DNA of 22,102 nucleotides, taken from positions 1-22,102 of the forward strand of contig PHAH01000006.1 in NCBI GenBank assembly GCA_002841655.1, given 5' to 3'. How positions within the stretch are numbered: position 1 is the stretch's first letter; the number at the start of each line of letters is the position of its first letter. Under the pieces are notes generated by a model that was given only the letters and a program-made list of their open reading frames with translations, had not been told where the DNA came from and did no database searches. Below, one piece after another: positions 16,595-22,102 of the stretch. Source of the DNA: Candidatus Falkowbacteria bacterium HGW-Falkowbacteria-2 (GTDB lineage Bacteria; Patescibacteriota; Patescibacteriia; Patescibacteriales; UBA12465). Made by a program: the position numbers and the translations under genes.

Positions 16595-17281
16595 ATGTCA
16601 GAAATAAACAGCTTAGCGCGTAACAAGGTAAACGTTTCTACTCAGCAATATCTCGATATCGCTGAGATTAAAGATGACGTCGTCATTATGAAGGATGGCA
16701 CCTTACGTGCAGTGCTGCTTGTTTCCAGTATAAATTTTGCCCTCAAAAGTGAAGATGAACAGAATGCCGTTATCAACTCCTACGTGATGTTTTTAAACAA
16801 TCTCAATTTCATGTTGGAGATTGTAATCCAGTCCCGTGAGCTGGATATTGATAACTATCTGATGTATTTGAAAGAAAAAGAGAAGCAGCAGCTCAATAAA
16901 TTATTGAAGATGCAAACCTCGGAGTATATTGATTACATTAAAGAGCTTACCTCTATCGGCAAGATTATGAACAAGCGCTTTTATGTCGTGGTGCCCTATA
17001 ATCCTTTATCTGATAAACATAAGAGCTTTTTCAAATTACTTGGTGAAGCCGTACGTCCTGCAACTTCAATTACTTTGAAAGAGAAGAGCTTCAATCGTTA
17101 CAAGGAGATGCTTAACCGACGCCTGGAAAGTGTCATTGGCGGGTTAGAATCGATGGGCGTCAGTATCGCTCGTCTTGATACCCAAAGTTTAATTGAACTC
17201 TATTACAAAACGTATAATCCTGAGACCTCTAAGAATCAGGGCTTAGCCGATCTGGAAAAGATGAGAGTCGAAAGCAACTAA
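16595..17281 (+). CDS. TraC-like N-terminal domain of VirB4, encoded as a separate gene
   Basis: The protein has 228 residues. It matches the N-terminal region of TraC/VirB4 proteins: an opening strand pair (IKDDVVIMKDGTLRAVLLV), the 'SEDEQNAVINSYVMFLNNL' helix, then IQSRELDIDNYL and a later RFYVVVPYNPL strand. No Walker motifs are present. The ATPase gene begins 11 nt downstream in a different frame, so the usual single VirB4 chain is split into two genes. Both halves are complete and in good order, so this looks like a stable arrangement rather than a frameshift. The product likely docks on the membrane with PrgI and holds the motor. A weak GAGG lies 14 nt before the ATG. Confidence 0.87.
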   Translation: MSEINSLARNKVNVSTQQYLDIAEIKDDVVIMKDGTLRAVLLVSSINFALKSEDEQNAVINSYVMFLNNLNFMLEIVIQSRELDIDNYLMYLKEKEKQQLNKLLKMQTSEYIDYIKELTSIGKIMNKRFYVVVPYNPLSDKHKSFFKLLGEAVRPATSITLKEKSFNRYKEMLNRRLESVIGGLESMGVSIARLDTQSLIELYYKTYNPETSKNQGLADLEKMRVESN

Positions 17282-17292
17282 AAACATCGTCT

Positions 17293-19188
17293 ATGATAAA
17301 TTTCAATAAGAACGACGACAAACAGAAGATGACGCTCAATACGCCAATATCTTTGTCGCCGCGCTTGAAGGAGCCGGTGATTGAGAATGATCCGGAAATG
17401 ACGCGTGAAATTATTGAAGAAGAAAAGGCCTTTAGACGTGGTGTTTTGACGGTGCGCGACATTATTTCACCGGCAAGTTTACAGGTAAAGCCGAACTGTA
17501 TAATGTTAGGCGGTAAGTTTGCTCGTACAATTTTTGTCATTAACTATCCAAGATATATCAGCGTTGGCTGGTTTGCACCTATTATCAACCTCAATCTCAC
17601 TTTTGATGTTTCCATGTTCTTCTATCCGGTGAAGAGTGCGGTGATTTTAAAACAATTAAAGAATAAAGTAGGTACGCTCGAGGCCCAAATTATCTCTGAT
17701 GCCGAAAAAGGGGCGGCTCGCGACCCCTTACGTGAAACAGCTTTGCGTGATATCGAATATTTGCGTGATGCCTTAACCCAGGGAACGGAGAAGTTCTTCC
17801 AGTTCTCCCTCTACGTGACTCTATATGCCGACAACATGGAAGAGCTTGATCGTATGTCTGATCAGGTTGAAGATATTTTTGGTTCTCGTCTAGTGTATTC
17901 TCGTCGTGTCTATTTTCAGGCAGAGCAGGGCTTCAATTCAACCCTACCTCTTTGCAATGATGAACTCTACATCACCTTCAACATGAATTCTTCGCCCATC
18001 GCTTCGTCTTTTCCTTTCATTTCCAGTGAACTGACAAGCGACCGCGGTGTTTTATATGGAATCAATCGTCATAATAACAGTTTAATTCTGTTTGATCGTT
18101 TCTCGTTGCAGAATGCGAATTCGGTTGTCTTCGCTACTTCCGGTGCTGGTAAGTCGTATGCGATTAAGTTGGAAATCCTACGCTCATTAATGCTCGGGTC
18201 AGAGGTTATTGTTATTGACCCTGAATACGAGTATAAGCACTTAGCAGAAGCCGTTGGTGGCACTTATATCAACATCTCGCTCGCTTCGGAGAATAAGATT
18301 AATCCTTTCGATTTGCCTCGCGCCGTTGGTGGCGAGACAAAGCCAAAAGACATTATTCGGAGTGCCGTTATTACCCTAAAAGGCTTGGTACGCTTGATGT
18401 TGGGTAAGCTTAACTACGATGAAGACTCGATTGTCGATCGTGCCCTACTTGAAACTTACGCGAAAAAAGATATCACTCCTGATTCAGATCTATCAATGAT
18501 TGAGCCACCAATCATGTCTGACTTTGAGCAGGTGCTCGATGGTATGGAAGGCGGTTCCGATCTTGCTTTACGTCTGAAGAAATTTACAGAAGGTACTTTT
18601 GCTGGGCTTTTAAATAGTCCAACCAACGTTGAGATGAATAATCAGTTGGTATGTTTCTCGGTGCGCGACCTAGAAGACGAACTTCGCCCTCTCGCTATCT
18701 ACACCATTGTTAACTACATTTGGAATACGGTTCGCAGCGAAATGAGACAGCGCATTCTTGTTATCGATGAAGCTTGGTGGATGATGCAGAACGAAGACAG
18801 TGCTAAATTTATTTTCGCTTTAGTAAAACGTTGCCGTAAGTATTATTTGGGAGTGACAACGATCACGCAGGACGTTAATGACTTCCTCACCTCTCCCTAT
18901 GGGCAGGCAATCGTGACCAACTCTTCTTTACAGATTCTGCTCAAGCAATCACCAGCAGCGATAGATCTCGTGCAAAAAACTTTCTTGCTGACGGAAGGTG
19001 AGAAATATCTATTATTAGAATGCGGTGTCGGTGAAGGCATCTTCTTTGCTGGCAACAAGCACGTCGCGATGAAAGTGGTCGCTTCCTATGCCGAAGATCA
19101 GCTCATTACCTCTGATCCACGTCAGCTACTTGAAATTGAAGAAGCCAAAAAAGAATTCAATGAGAGCTTAACTCAAGAACAATCATAA
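17293..19188 (+). CDS. virB4: VirB4-family T4SS ATPase
   Basis: The protein has 631 residues. It is a RecA/AAA-type motor that powers substrate or pilus-subunit movement through a T4SS at the cytoplasmic face of the membrane. Walker A is SGAGKS within FATSGAGKSYA (residues about 281-288); Walker B is LVIDEAWWMM (489-498). Downstream come ITQDVNDFL and NSSLQILLKQSP, typical of VirB4/TraC and containing the sensor/glutamine motifs. The first 230 or so residues finish the N-terminal domain begun in the preceding gene. All key ATPase residues are present, so it should be active. No Shine-Dalgarno precedes the ATG; no earlier in-frame start is preferable. It lies 6 nt before the membrane-anchored gene at 19195. 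Confidence 0.93.
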   Translation: MINFNKNDDKQKMTLNTPISLSPRLKEPVIENDPEMTREIIEEEKAFRRGVLTVRDIISPASLQVKPNCIMLGGKFARTIFVINYPRYISVGWFAPIINLNLTFDVSMFFYPVKSAVILKQLKNKVGTLEAQIISDAEKGAARDPLRETALRDIEYLRDALTQGTEKFFQFSLYVTLYADNMEELDRMSDQVEDIFGSRLVYSRRVYFQAEQGFNSTLPLCNDELYITFNMNSSPIASSFPFISSELTSDRGVLYGINRHNNSLILFDRFSLQNANSVVFATSGAGKSYAIKLEILRSLMLGSEVIVIDPEYEYKHLAEAVGGTYINISLASENKINPFDLPRAVGGETKPKDIIRSAVITLKGLVRLMLGKLNYDEDSIVDRALLETYAKKDITPDSDLSMIEPPIMSDFEQVLDGMEGGSDLALRLKKFTEGTFAGLLNSPTNVEMNNQLVCFSVRDLEDELRPLAIYTIVNYIWNTVRSEMRQRILVIDEAWWMMQNEDSAKFIFALVKRCRKYYLGVTTITQDVNDFLTSPYGQAIVTNSSLQILLKQSPAAIDLVQKTFLLTEGEKYLLLECGVGEGIFFAGNKHVAMKVVASYAEDQLITSDPRQLLEIEEAKKEFNESLTQEQS

Positions 19189-19194
19189 AAAAAT

Positions 19195-19806
19195 ATGAAC
19201 AATCGACAAAAGACAGGTCTTGCCATTATAATCGCCGGACTACTCGTCATCGCCGCCATCATTTATTTTATATTCATGAGGCCGGTAGAGCAGCTTGAAC
19301 CGATTGCGCCAGTGGATGTCCCTTCTGGACAATTACCCGGCGAGCCAGAAGAAAGTGACCTCACTCCTGGGAACACTCCAAGACGCAATACCTATGACCT
19401 AAGTTCCGAGACGCCACATGAAACCAATGCCACTGACGTCGCTAAGCTCGCGAGCATTATTGCGGAAAGACTTGGCTCTTTTTCCAATCAATCCAACTAC
19501 AGCAACTTTGAAGATTTAAATATTTTCATGACCACCACTATGCGTGACTGGGCAAAAACCTACGTCGAAAAGATGCGCACCGACAATCCCTATGAAGGCA
19601 ACTACTACGGTATCAGCACTTTCAGTGTTAATACTAGTGTGAAGAGTTTTGATAATAATAATGGTAATGCGGAGGTTGTGGTTGGCACTCTTCGTCGCGA
19701 AACGAAGGTTGATGGTAGTGAAAGTGAATTTAATCAGGATCTGCGCTTAGTCTTTGTAAAAGAGGGTGACCGTTGGTTGGTCGATGGTGCCTATTGGCTC
19801 AAATAA
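19195..19806 (+). CDS. Single-TM anchored protein, possibly a VirB8-like T4SS component
   Basis: The protein has 203 residues. One membrane helix lies at about 7-29 (TGLAIIIAGLLVIAAIIYFIF). A proline-rich acidic linker and a domain of about 125 residues outside the membrane follow. Helices (VAKLASIIAERLGSF, FMTTTMRDWAKTYVEKM) precede a curved sheet ending RLVFVKEGDRWLVDGAYWLK, a pattern typical of the NTF2-like fold. VirB8 and the Gram-positive TcpC/PrgL proteins share exactly this build: one N-terminal anchor plus an NTF2-like domain. Position right after VirB4 supports that reading. The fold call is by eye and the VirB8 link is inference; an unrelated anchored NTF2-like protein is the main alternative. 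radA follows after 3 nt. Confidence 0.75.
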   Translation: MNNRQKTGLAIIIAGLLVIAAIIYFIFMRPVEQLEPIAPVDVPSGQLPGEPEESDLTPGNTPRRNTYDLSSETPHETNATDVAKLASIIAERLGSFSNQSNYSNFEDLNIFMTTTMRDWAKTYVEKMRTDNPYEGNYYGISTFSVNTSVKSFDNNNGNAEVVVGTLRRETKVDGSESEFNQDLRLVFVKEGDRWLVDGAYWLK

Positions 19807-19809
19807 TCT

Positions 19810-21153
19810 ATGGCGATAAAGAAGATATATACTTGTACAAATTGCGACGCCCAGTTCCCTAAATGGAGCGGGCGTTGTTTGGAATGTGGTTCCTGGGGTA
19901 CACTGGGCGAAGACGTCATTGATTCACAAGGAGAAAAGAAAGAAGAGGCCAAGAAAATCGGTGATGCCAATGTCATTGATTTACGTGAGTTGCAAAGCGG
20001 TCCGGAGATAAGAATAAAGAGCGGACTTGAGGAAATTGACCGAGTTTTAGGGGGCGGATTATTACCTGGCTCTTTGATTCTTCTTAGCGGCGAACCTGGT
20101 ATCGGCAAGAGTACTTTGGCTGCTCAATTAGCGGACAAACTCAGTGCTCAAGGCGAGGTATTATATGTTAGCGGTGAAGAATCGGCCGCCCAAGTTAAAT
20201 CGCGCCTTACTCGCCTCAACTGTGATTTAAAACGTCTGCGTTTTATCGGTGAAACTAGTGTTGAAAAAATTGCTGGGTCCGCCTTAAAGATGAAGCCAGC
20301 CTTGATGGTGGTTGATTCTATCCAGACTGTATATTCATCCCTCATCCCTTCGGAGGCAGGTAGCCTGAGTCAGATTAGGGCAGTGGCAGTGAAATTTTTA
20401 GAATTAGCAAAGGAACACGGAATTACCGTCTTATTAATCGGACATATTACTAAAGACGGACAAGTGGCTGGTCCGAAGTCACTTGAACATATTGTTGATA
20501 CCGTTTTGTCTTTAGAAAACGAATCCGGCAGTAACTATTGTCTGCTGCGTGCGAGCAAAAATCGTTTCGGTTCTGTTAATGAACTTGGTGTTTTAGAGAT
20601 GACTGGCGCTGGCTTCATAGAAGCTAAGGATCCGAGCTCTGTCTTTTTAGGTTCGGGGGCGGATTCCATTGCCGGCTCGGTAATTGGTTGCGTGCTTGAA
20701 GGGACTAGACCATTCCTGGTAAACATCCAGGCACTCGTAACGAAAACGGTGTTTGGCTACCCACAACGAAAAGCCAGTGGCCTCGATTTAAATCGCTTGC
20801 AAGTGCTGAGTGCCGTTATTGCCAAGCGGAGTAAGATAAACTTAGTTACCCGCGATATTATCTTGAATGCGGTGGGAGGACTCAAGATAAATGACCCCGC
20901 TCTCGATCTAGCTGTTTGTGCCGCTATCATTTCTTCATATTTAAATAAGCCCTTGCCCGCGGGTATGGTAGTAATCGGGGAAGTGGGTCTTGGTGCCGAG
21001 CTGAGGCCGGTGTTTCGGCTCGAGCAACGTCTCCGTGAAGCCGAAAAATTGGGCTTTAAGAGTGCCGCCGTCCCCAGCGGGACTGAATACAAGGGCGGCA
21101 AGCTGAAACTCCTTAAAATCAAGAATTTGGCTGATTTAGTGGAAATAATGTAA
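19810..21153 (+). CDS. radA: DNA repair and recombination protein RadA
   Basis: The protein has 447 residues, full length for the family. The N-terminal zinc finger uses C9, C12, C23 and C26 (CTNC and CLEC). The RecA-like core has Walker A GEPGIGKS at 94-101, and the RadA-specific KNRFG motif is at 250-254. A Lon-protease-like C-terminal domain follows (from about residue 290; QALVTKTVFGYPQRKASG). RadA is a branch-migration helicase that helps RecA process recombination intermediates, and it promotes integration of incoming DNA in naturally transformable bacteria. The start codon is 3 nt after the previous stop with no Shine-Dalgarno, so it is probably translated from the T4SS-like transcript. 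Confidence 0.97.
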   Translation: MAIKKIYTCTNCDAQFPKWSGRCLECGSWGTLGEDVIDSQGEKKEEAKKIGDANVIDLRELQSGPEIRIKSGLEEIDRVLGGGLLPGSLILLSGEPGIGKSTLAAQLADKLSAQGEVLYVSGEESAAQVKSRLTRLNCDLKRLRFIGETSVEKIAGSALKMKPALMVVDSIQTVYSSLIPSEAGSLSQIRAVAVKFLELAKEHGITVLLIGHITKDGQVAGPKSLEHIVDTVLSLENESGSNYCLLRASKNRFGSVNELGVLEMTGAGFIEAKDPSSVFLGSGADSIAGSVIGCVLEGTRPFLVNIQALVTKTVFGYPQRKASGLDLNRLQVLSAVIAKRSKINLVTRDIILNAVGGLKINDPALDLAVCAAIISSYLNKPLPAGMVVIGEVGLGAELRPVFRLEQRLREAEKLGFKSAAVPSGTEYKGGKLKLLKIKNLADLVEIM

Positions 21154-21166
21154 CCATTTATCCCTA

Positions 21167-21195
21167 TTGACAAGTATATCAAAACGTGATATACT
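21167..21195 (+). promoter_or_regulatory. Strong extended-type sigma70 promoter
   Basis: TTGACA (21167-21172), a 17-bp spacer and TATACT (21190-21195), with TGA just before the -10. It drives the small membrane-protein gene at 21238 and lies 14 nt after the radA stop. Confidence 0.8.
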
Positions 21196-21198
21196 TGT
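21170..21198. promoter_or_regulatory. Perfect 12-bp inverted repeat over the promoter (likely operator)
   Basis: ACAAGTATATCA (21170-21181) and TGATATACTTGT (21187-21198) are exact inverse complements, 5 nt apart. The arms cover the end of the -35, the whole spacer and the -10, so a dimeric regulator bound here would block RNA polymerase. An AT-rich hairpin with TTTT after it could alternatively act as the radA terminator. Confidence 0.65.
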
Positions 21199-21237
21199 TT
21201 TAGTTCATCGAGTAGTTCATCCCAAAAACAAAATATC

Positions 21238-21492
21238 ATGAAAAATGCGATTTTTTCGATTATCTTTGTAATAGGCTTCGCAGCTGGCATTATCCTCATC
21301 TTGGGACTTTTCTCTGCTGTTTTGTACATCTTCGGTGAAGGTGGCGACCCAGGAACAATTCTAAGGTTCCTACGAGAACCAGCATACCTAACTATTACAA
21401 TCATTCTTGCTGCATTCGCTGCCGTTATTGGCTACTTCAAGAGAAGCCTGGTGAAAAAATTCAATGAGAAAATGGAGAATTTTTTCGCCTAA
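21238..21492 (+). CDS. Small two-TM membrane protein, unknown
   Basis: The protein has 84 residues. It has a hydrophobic helix at about 4-32 (IIFVIGFAAGIILILGLFSAVLYIF), a short loop with charges (GEGGDPGTILRFLREPAY), a second helix at about 50-67, and a basic tail (YFKRSLVKKFNEKMENF). No family is recognised. Size and shape recall holin-like proteins, but nothing else supports that. No Shine-Dalgarno is seen (AAAATATC before the ATG). It has its own strong promoter with a perfect dyad and its own terminator, which suggests a regulated single-gene unit. Confidence 0.72.
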   Translation: MKNAIFSIIFVIGFAAGIILILGLFSAVLYIFGEGGDPGTILRFLREPAYLTITIILAAFAAVIGYFKRSLVKKFNEKMENFFA

Positions 21493-21517
21493 AAATATTT
21501 GCGTGCTGCTAATACCT

Positions 21518-21556
21518 CCCCCTTCGATACTAATGTATTGCAAGGGGGTTTTTTTA
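21518..21556 (+). terminator. Rho-independent terminator after the small membrane protein
   Basis: CCCCCTT at 21518-21524 pairs with AAGGGGG (21542-21548). The stem continues through GATAC/GTATTG with one bulge, and a run of eight or nine T follows. Confidence 0.85.
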
Positions 21557-21578
21557 TTGTTTAGTATAATTTGGTAAA

Positions 21579-21607
21579 TAAAAAAGCCCACTAGAAATAG
21601 GGGCTTT
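21579..21607 (-). terminator. Rho-independent terminator of the minus-strand hypothetical gene
   Basis: On the minus strand AAAGCCC (21601-21607) pairs with GGGCTTT (21583-21589) around an 11-nt loop, followed by TTTATT. It lies about 20 nt after the stop at 21627. The two terminators here face each other between convergent genes. Confidence 0.8.
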
Positions 21608-21626
21608 AATCTTTTATTCTTTTTTG

Positions 21627-21878
21627 TTAAGCGATGGTCACTTTCTTAGCCTTGGCTGCAATTTTCTTCTTTCGTTTGGAGCTAAACCGCTCAATGATTT
21701 GTTTATGTAGATCACCTTCCATCTTGATGTTGTTTAGTGGGATTTTACTGGGAATGTGATTATTGTTTTCTTCTGAGCAATTTTTTGCTCCCTTAACAAT
21801 CAGCTGTTTGTTTTCACTGAAGATGTTGTCCATCTCGAAGCAAACCTGAATGCCGTTGAAATAACCGTAGTACACCAT
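21627..21878 (-). CDS. Small hypothetical protein with a lysine-rich tail
   Basis: The protein has 83 residues and no recognised family. The N-terminal part (YYGYFNGIQVCFEMDN) looks like a short beta structure, and the middle is polar and asparagine-rich. The last 20 residues are strongly basic (SKRKKKIAAKAKKVTIA), as in proteins that touch nucleic acid. Reality as a gene is supported by a consensus promoter at the right distance upstream and a terminator just downstream, both on the same strand. No Shine-Dalgarno is seen. The basic tail suggests DNA or RNA binding, but that is inference. Confidence 0.65.
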   Translation of the reverse strand: MVYYGYFNGIQVCFEMDNIFSENKQLIVKGAKNCSEENNNHIPSKIPLNNIKMEGDLHKQIIERFSSKRKKKIAAKAKKVTIA

Positions 21879-21929
21879 GTCTCTAAGTTTAAAGGTTAAT
21901 ACTATATTTTGTTAAATTGCAATATTGAA

Positions 21930-21958
21930 ATAATATATACTTTGTTACTTTTTGTCAA
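21930..21958 (-). promoter_or_regulatory. Sigma70 promoter of the minus-strand hypothetical gene
   Basis: On the minus strand TTGACA (21953-21958) and TATTAT (21930-21935) are 17 bp apart, about 50 bp before the ATG at 21878. The -35 begins 6 nt after the recG stop. Confidence 0.75.
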
Positions 21959-21964
21959 CCCCCC

Positions 21965-22102
21965 CTATTCCAAATGAGCCTCTGCTTCTGGGTCATCATT
22001 GAGGCGGGCCTTGATTTCGGGGTGTTTTTCCAGAGTTGGGTCTGCCTGCACGAGTTTTTCGGCTGCTTTCTGGGCGGATTTAATCATTTCGTAATCAAAT
22101 AG
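21965..22102 (-). CDS. recG: C-terminal end of a probable ATP-dependent DNA helicase RecG (partial)
   Basis: The last 45 residues of a leftward gene enter from the window edge and end in TAG. The pattern FDYEMIKSAQKAAEKLVQ, then ADPTLEKHPEIKARL, matches the usual RecG ending: a helix with 'A..AA..L' followed by DPxLxxxPxLxxxL. RecG is a branch-migrating helicase that regresses stalled forks and resolves recombination intermediates. The helicase motifs lie outside the window, so the call rests on the tail alone. Proximity to radA fits a recombination theme. Confidence 0.65.
   Translation of the reverse strand, partial: LFDYEMIKSAQKAAEKLVQADPTLEKHPEIKARLNDDPEAEAHLE

Noticed and set aside
17270..17295. 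Frameshift joining the two VirB4 halves
   Set aside because: Both genes have clean stops and starts, and split VirB4 genes are known in Patescibacteria, so a real split is more likely than an error.
20757..21404. 215-codon minus-strand open frame
   Set aside because: It overlaps radA and the small membrane gene and crosses a strong promoter; its protein is serine/arginine/proline-rich in the way of an antisense shadow.
21238..21492. Holin call for the two-TM protein
   Set aside because: Only size and topology fit; no lysin or phage gene is nearby.

Overview
The window looks like part of the chromosome of a Patescibacteria (Candidate Phyla Radiation) bacterium, most likely a Parcubacteria-type lineage. 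The evidence is the gene content: a PrgI-family protein, a VirB4 ATPase split into a TraC-like N-terminal gene and a separate motor gene, a VirB6/TrbL-like membrane protein, a single-anchor protein that could be VirB8-like, and a giant cysteine-rich surface protein with a PKD-like C-terminus. Most genes have no recognisable Shine-Dalgarno and sit 3-11 nt apart. Of 15 genes, 13 end in TAA, 2 in TAG and none in TGA. The lineage call is an inference from gene content and style; there is no rRNA in the window.

Layout. At 2-7615 (+) lies the 3' part of a giant extracellular protein, cut by the window edge: about 98 cysteines, nine copies of a fixed C-x5-G-C motif, four jelly-roll-like modules, two calcium-loop-like motifs and a terminal PKD-like domain. 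At 7619-8280 (+) is a self-contained lipoprotein gene with a near-perfect sigma70 promoter, the only textbook Shine-Dalgarno here, and its own terminator. At 8339-10000 (-) is gltX, with a promoter on its 5' side and a bidirectional hairpin on its 3' side. At 10153-19806 (+) is a T4SS-like gene set: a two-TM protein, the VirB6/TrbL-like protein, two tandem paralogous proteins of unknown family (with a terminator between them), PrgI, TraC-like, VirB4 ATPase and the possible VirB8-like protein. radA follows after 3 nt and is probably co-transcribed. Then come a small two-TM protein behind a strong promoter embedded in a perfect 12-bp dyad, a small lysine-tailed hypothetical gene (-), and the C-terminus of a probable recG (-).

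How it fits together. PrgI (VirB3-like), the two-part VirB4, the VirB6-like protein and the possible VirB8-like protein are the inner-membrane core of a Gram-positive-style type IV secretion machine. No relaxase, no coupling ATPase (VirD4) and no VirB9/VirB10 is seen in the window. The two paralogous proteins are the best candidates for lineage-specific parts. The VirB6-like protein carries HEQVHALGYHD in its large C-terminal region, which matches the metzincin-type zinc signature HExxHxxGxx(H/D). This is the most unusual single observation: a possible protease domain built into a secretion channel protein. Linkage to radA, and the nearby recG, allows but does not prove a role in DNA traffic. 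The giant protein could be the surface adhesin that works beside the machine.
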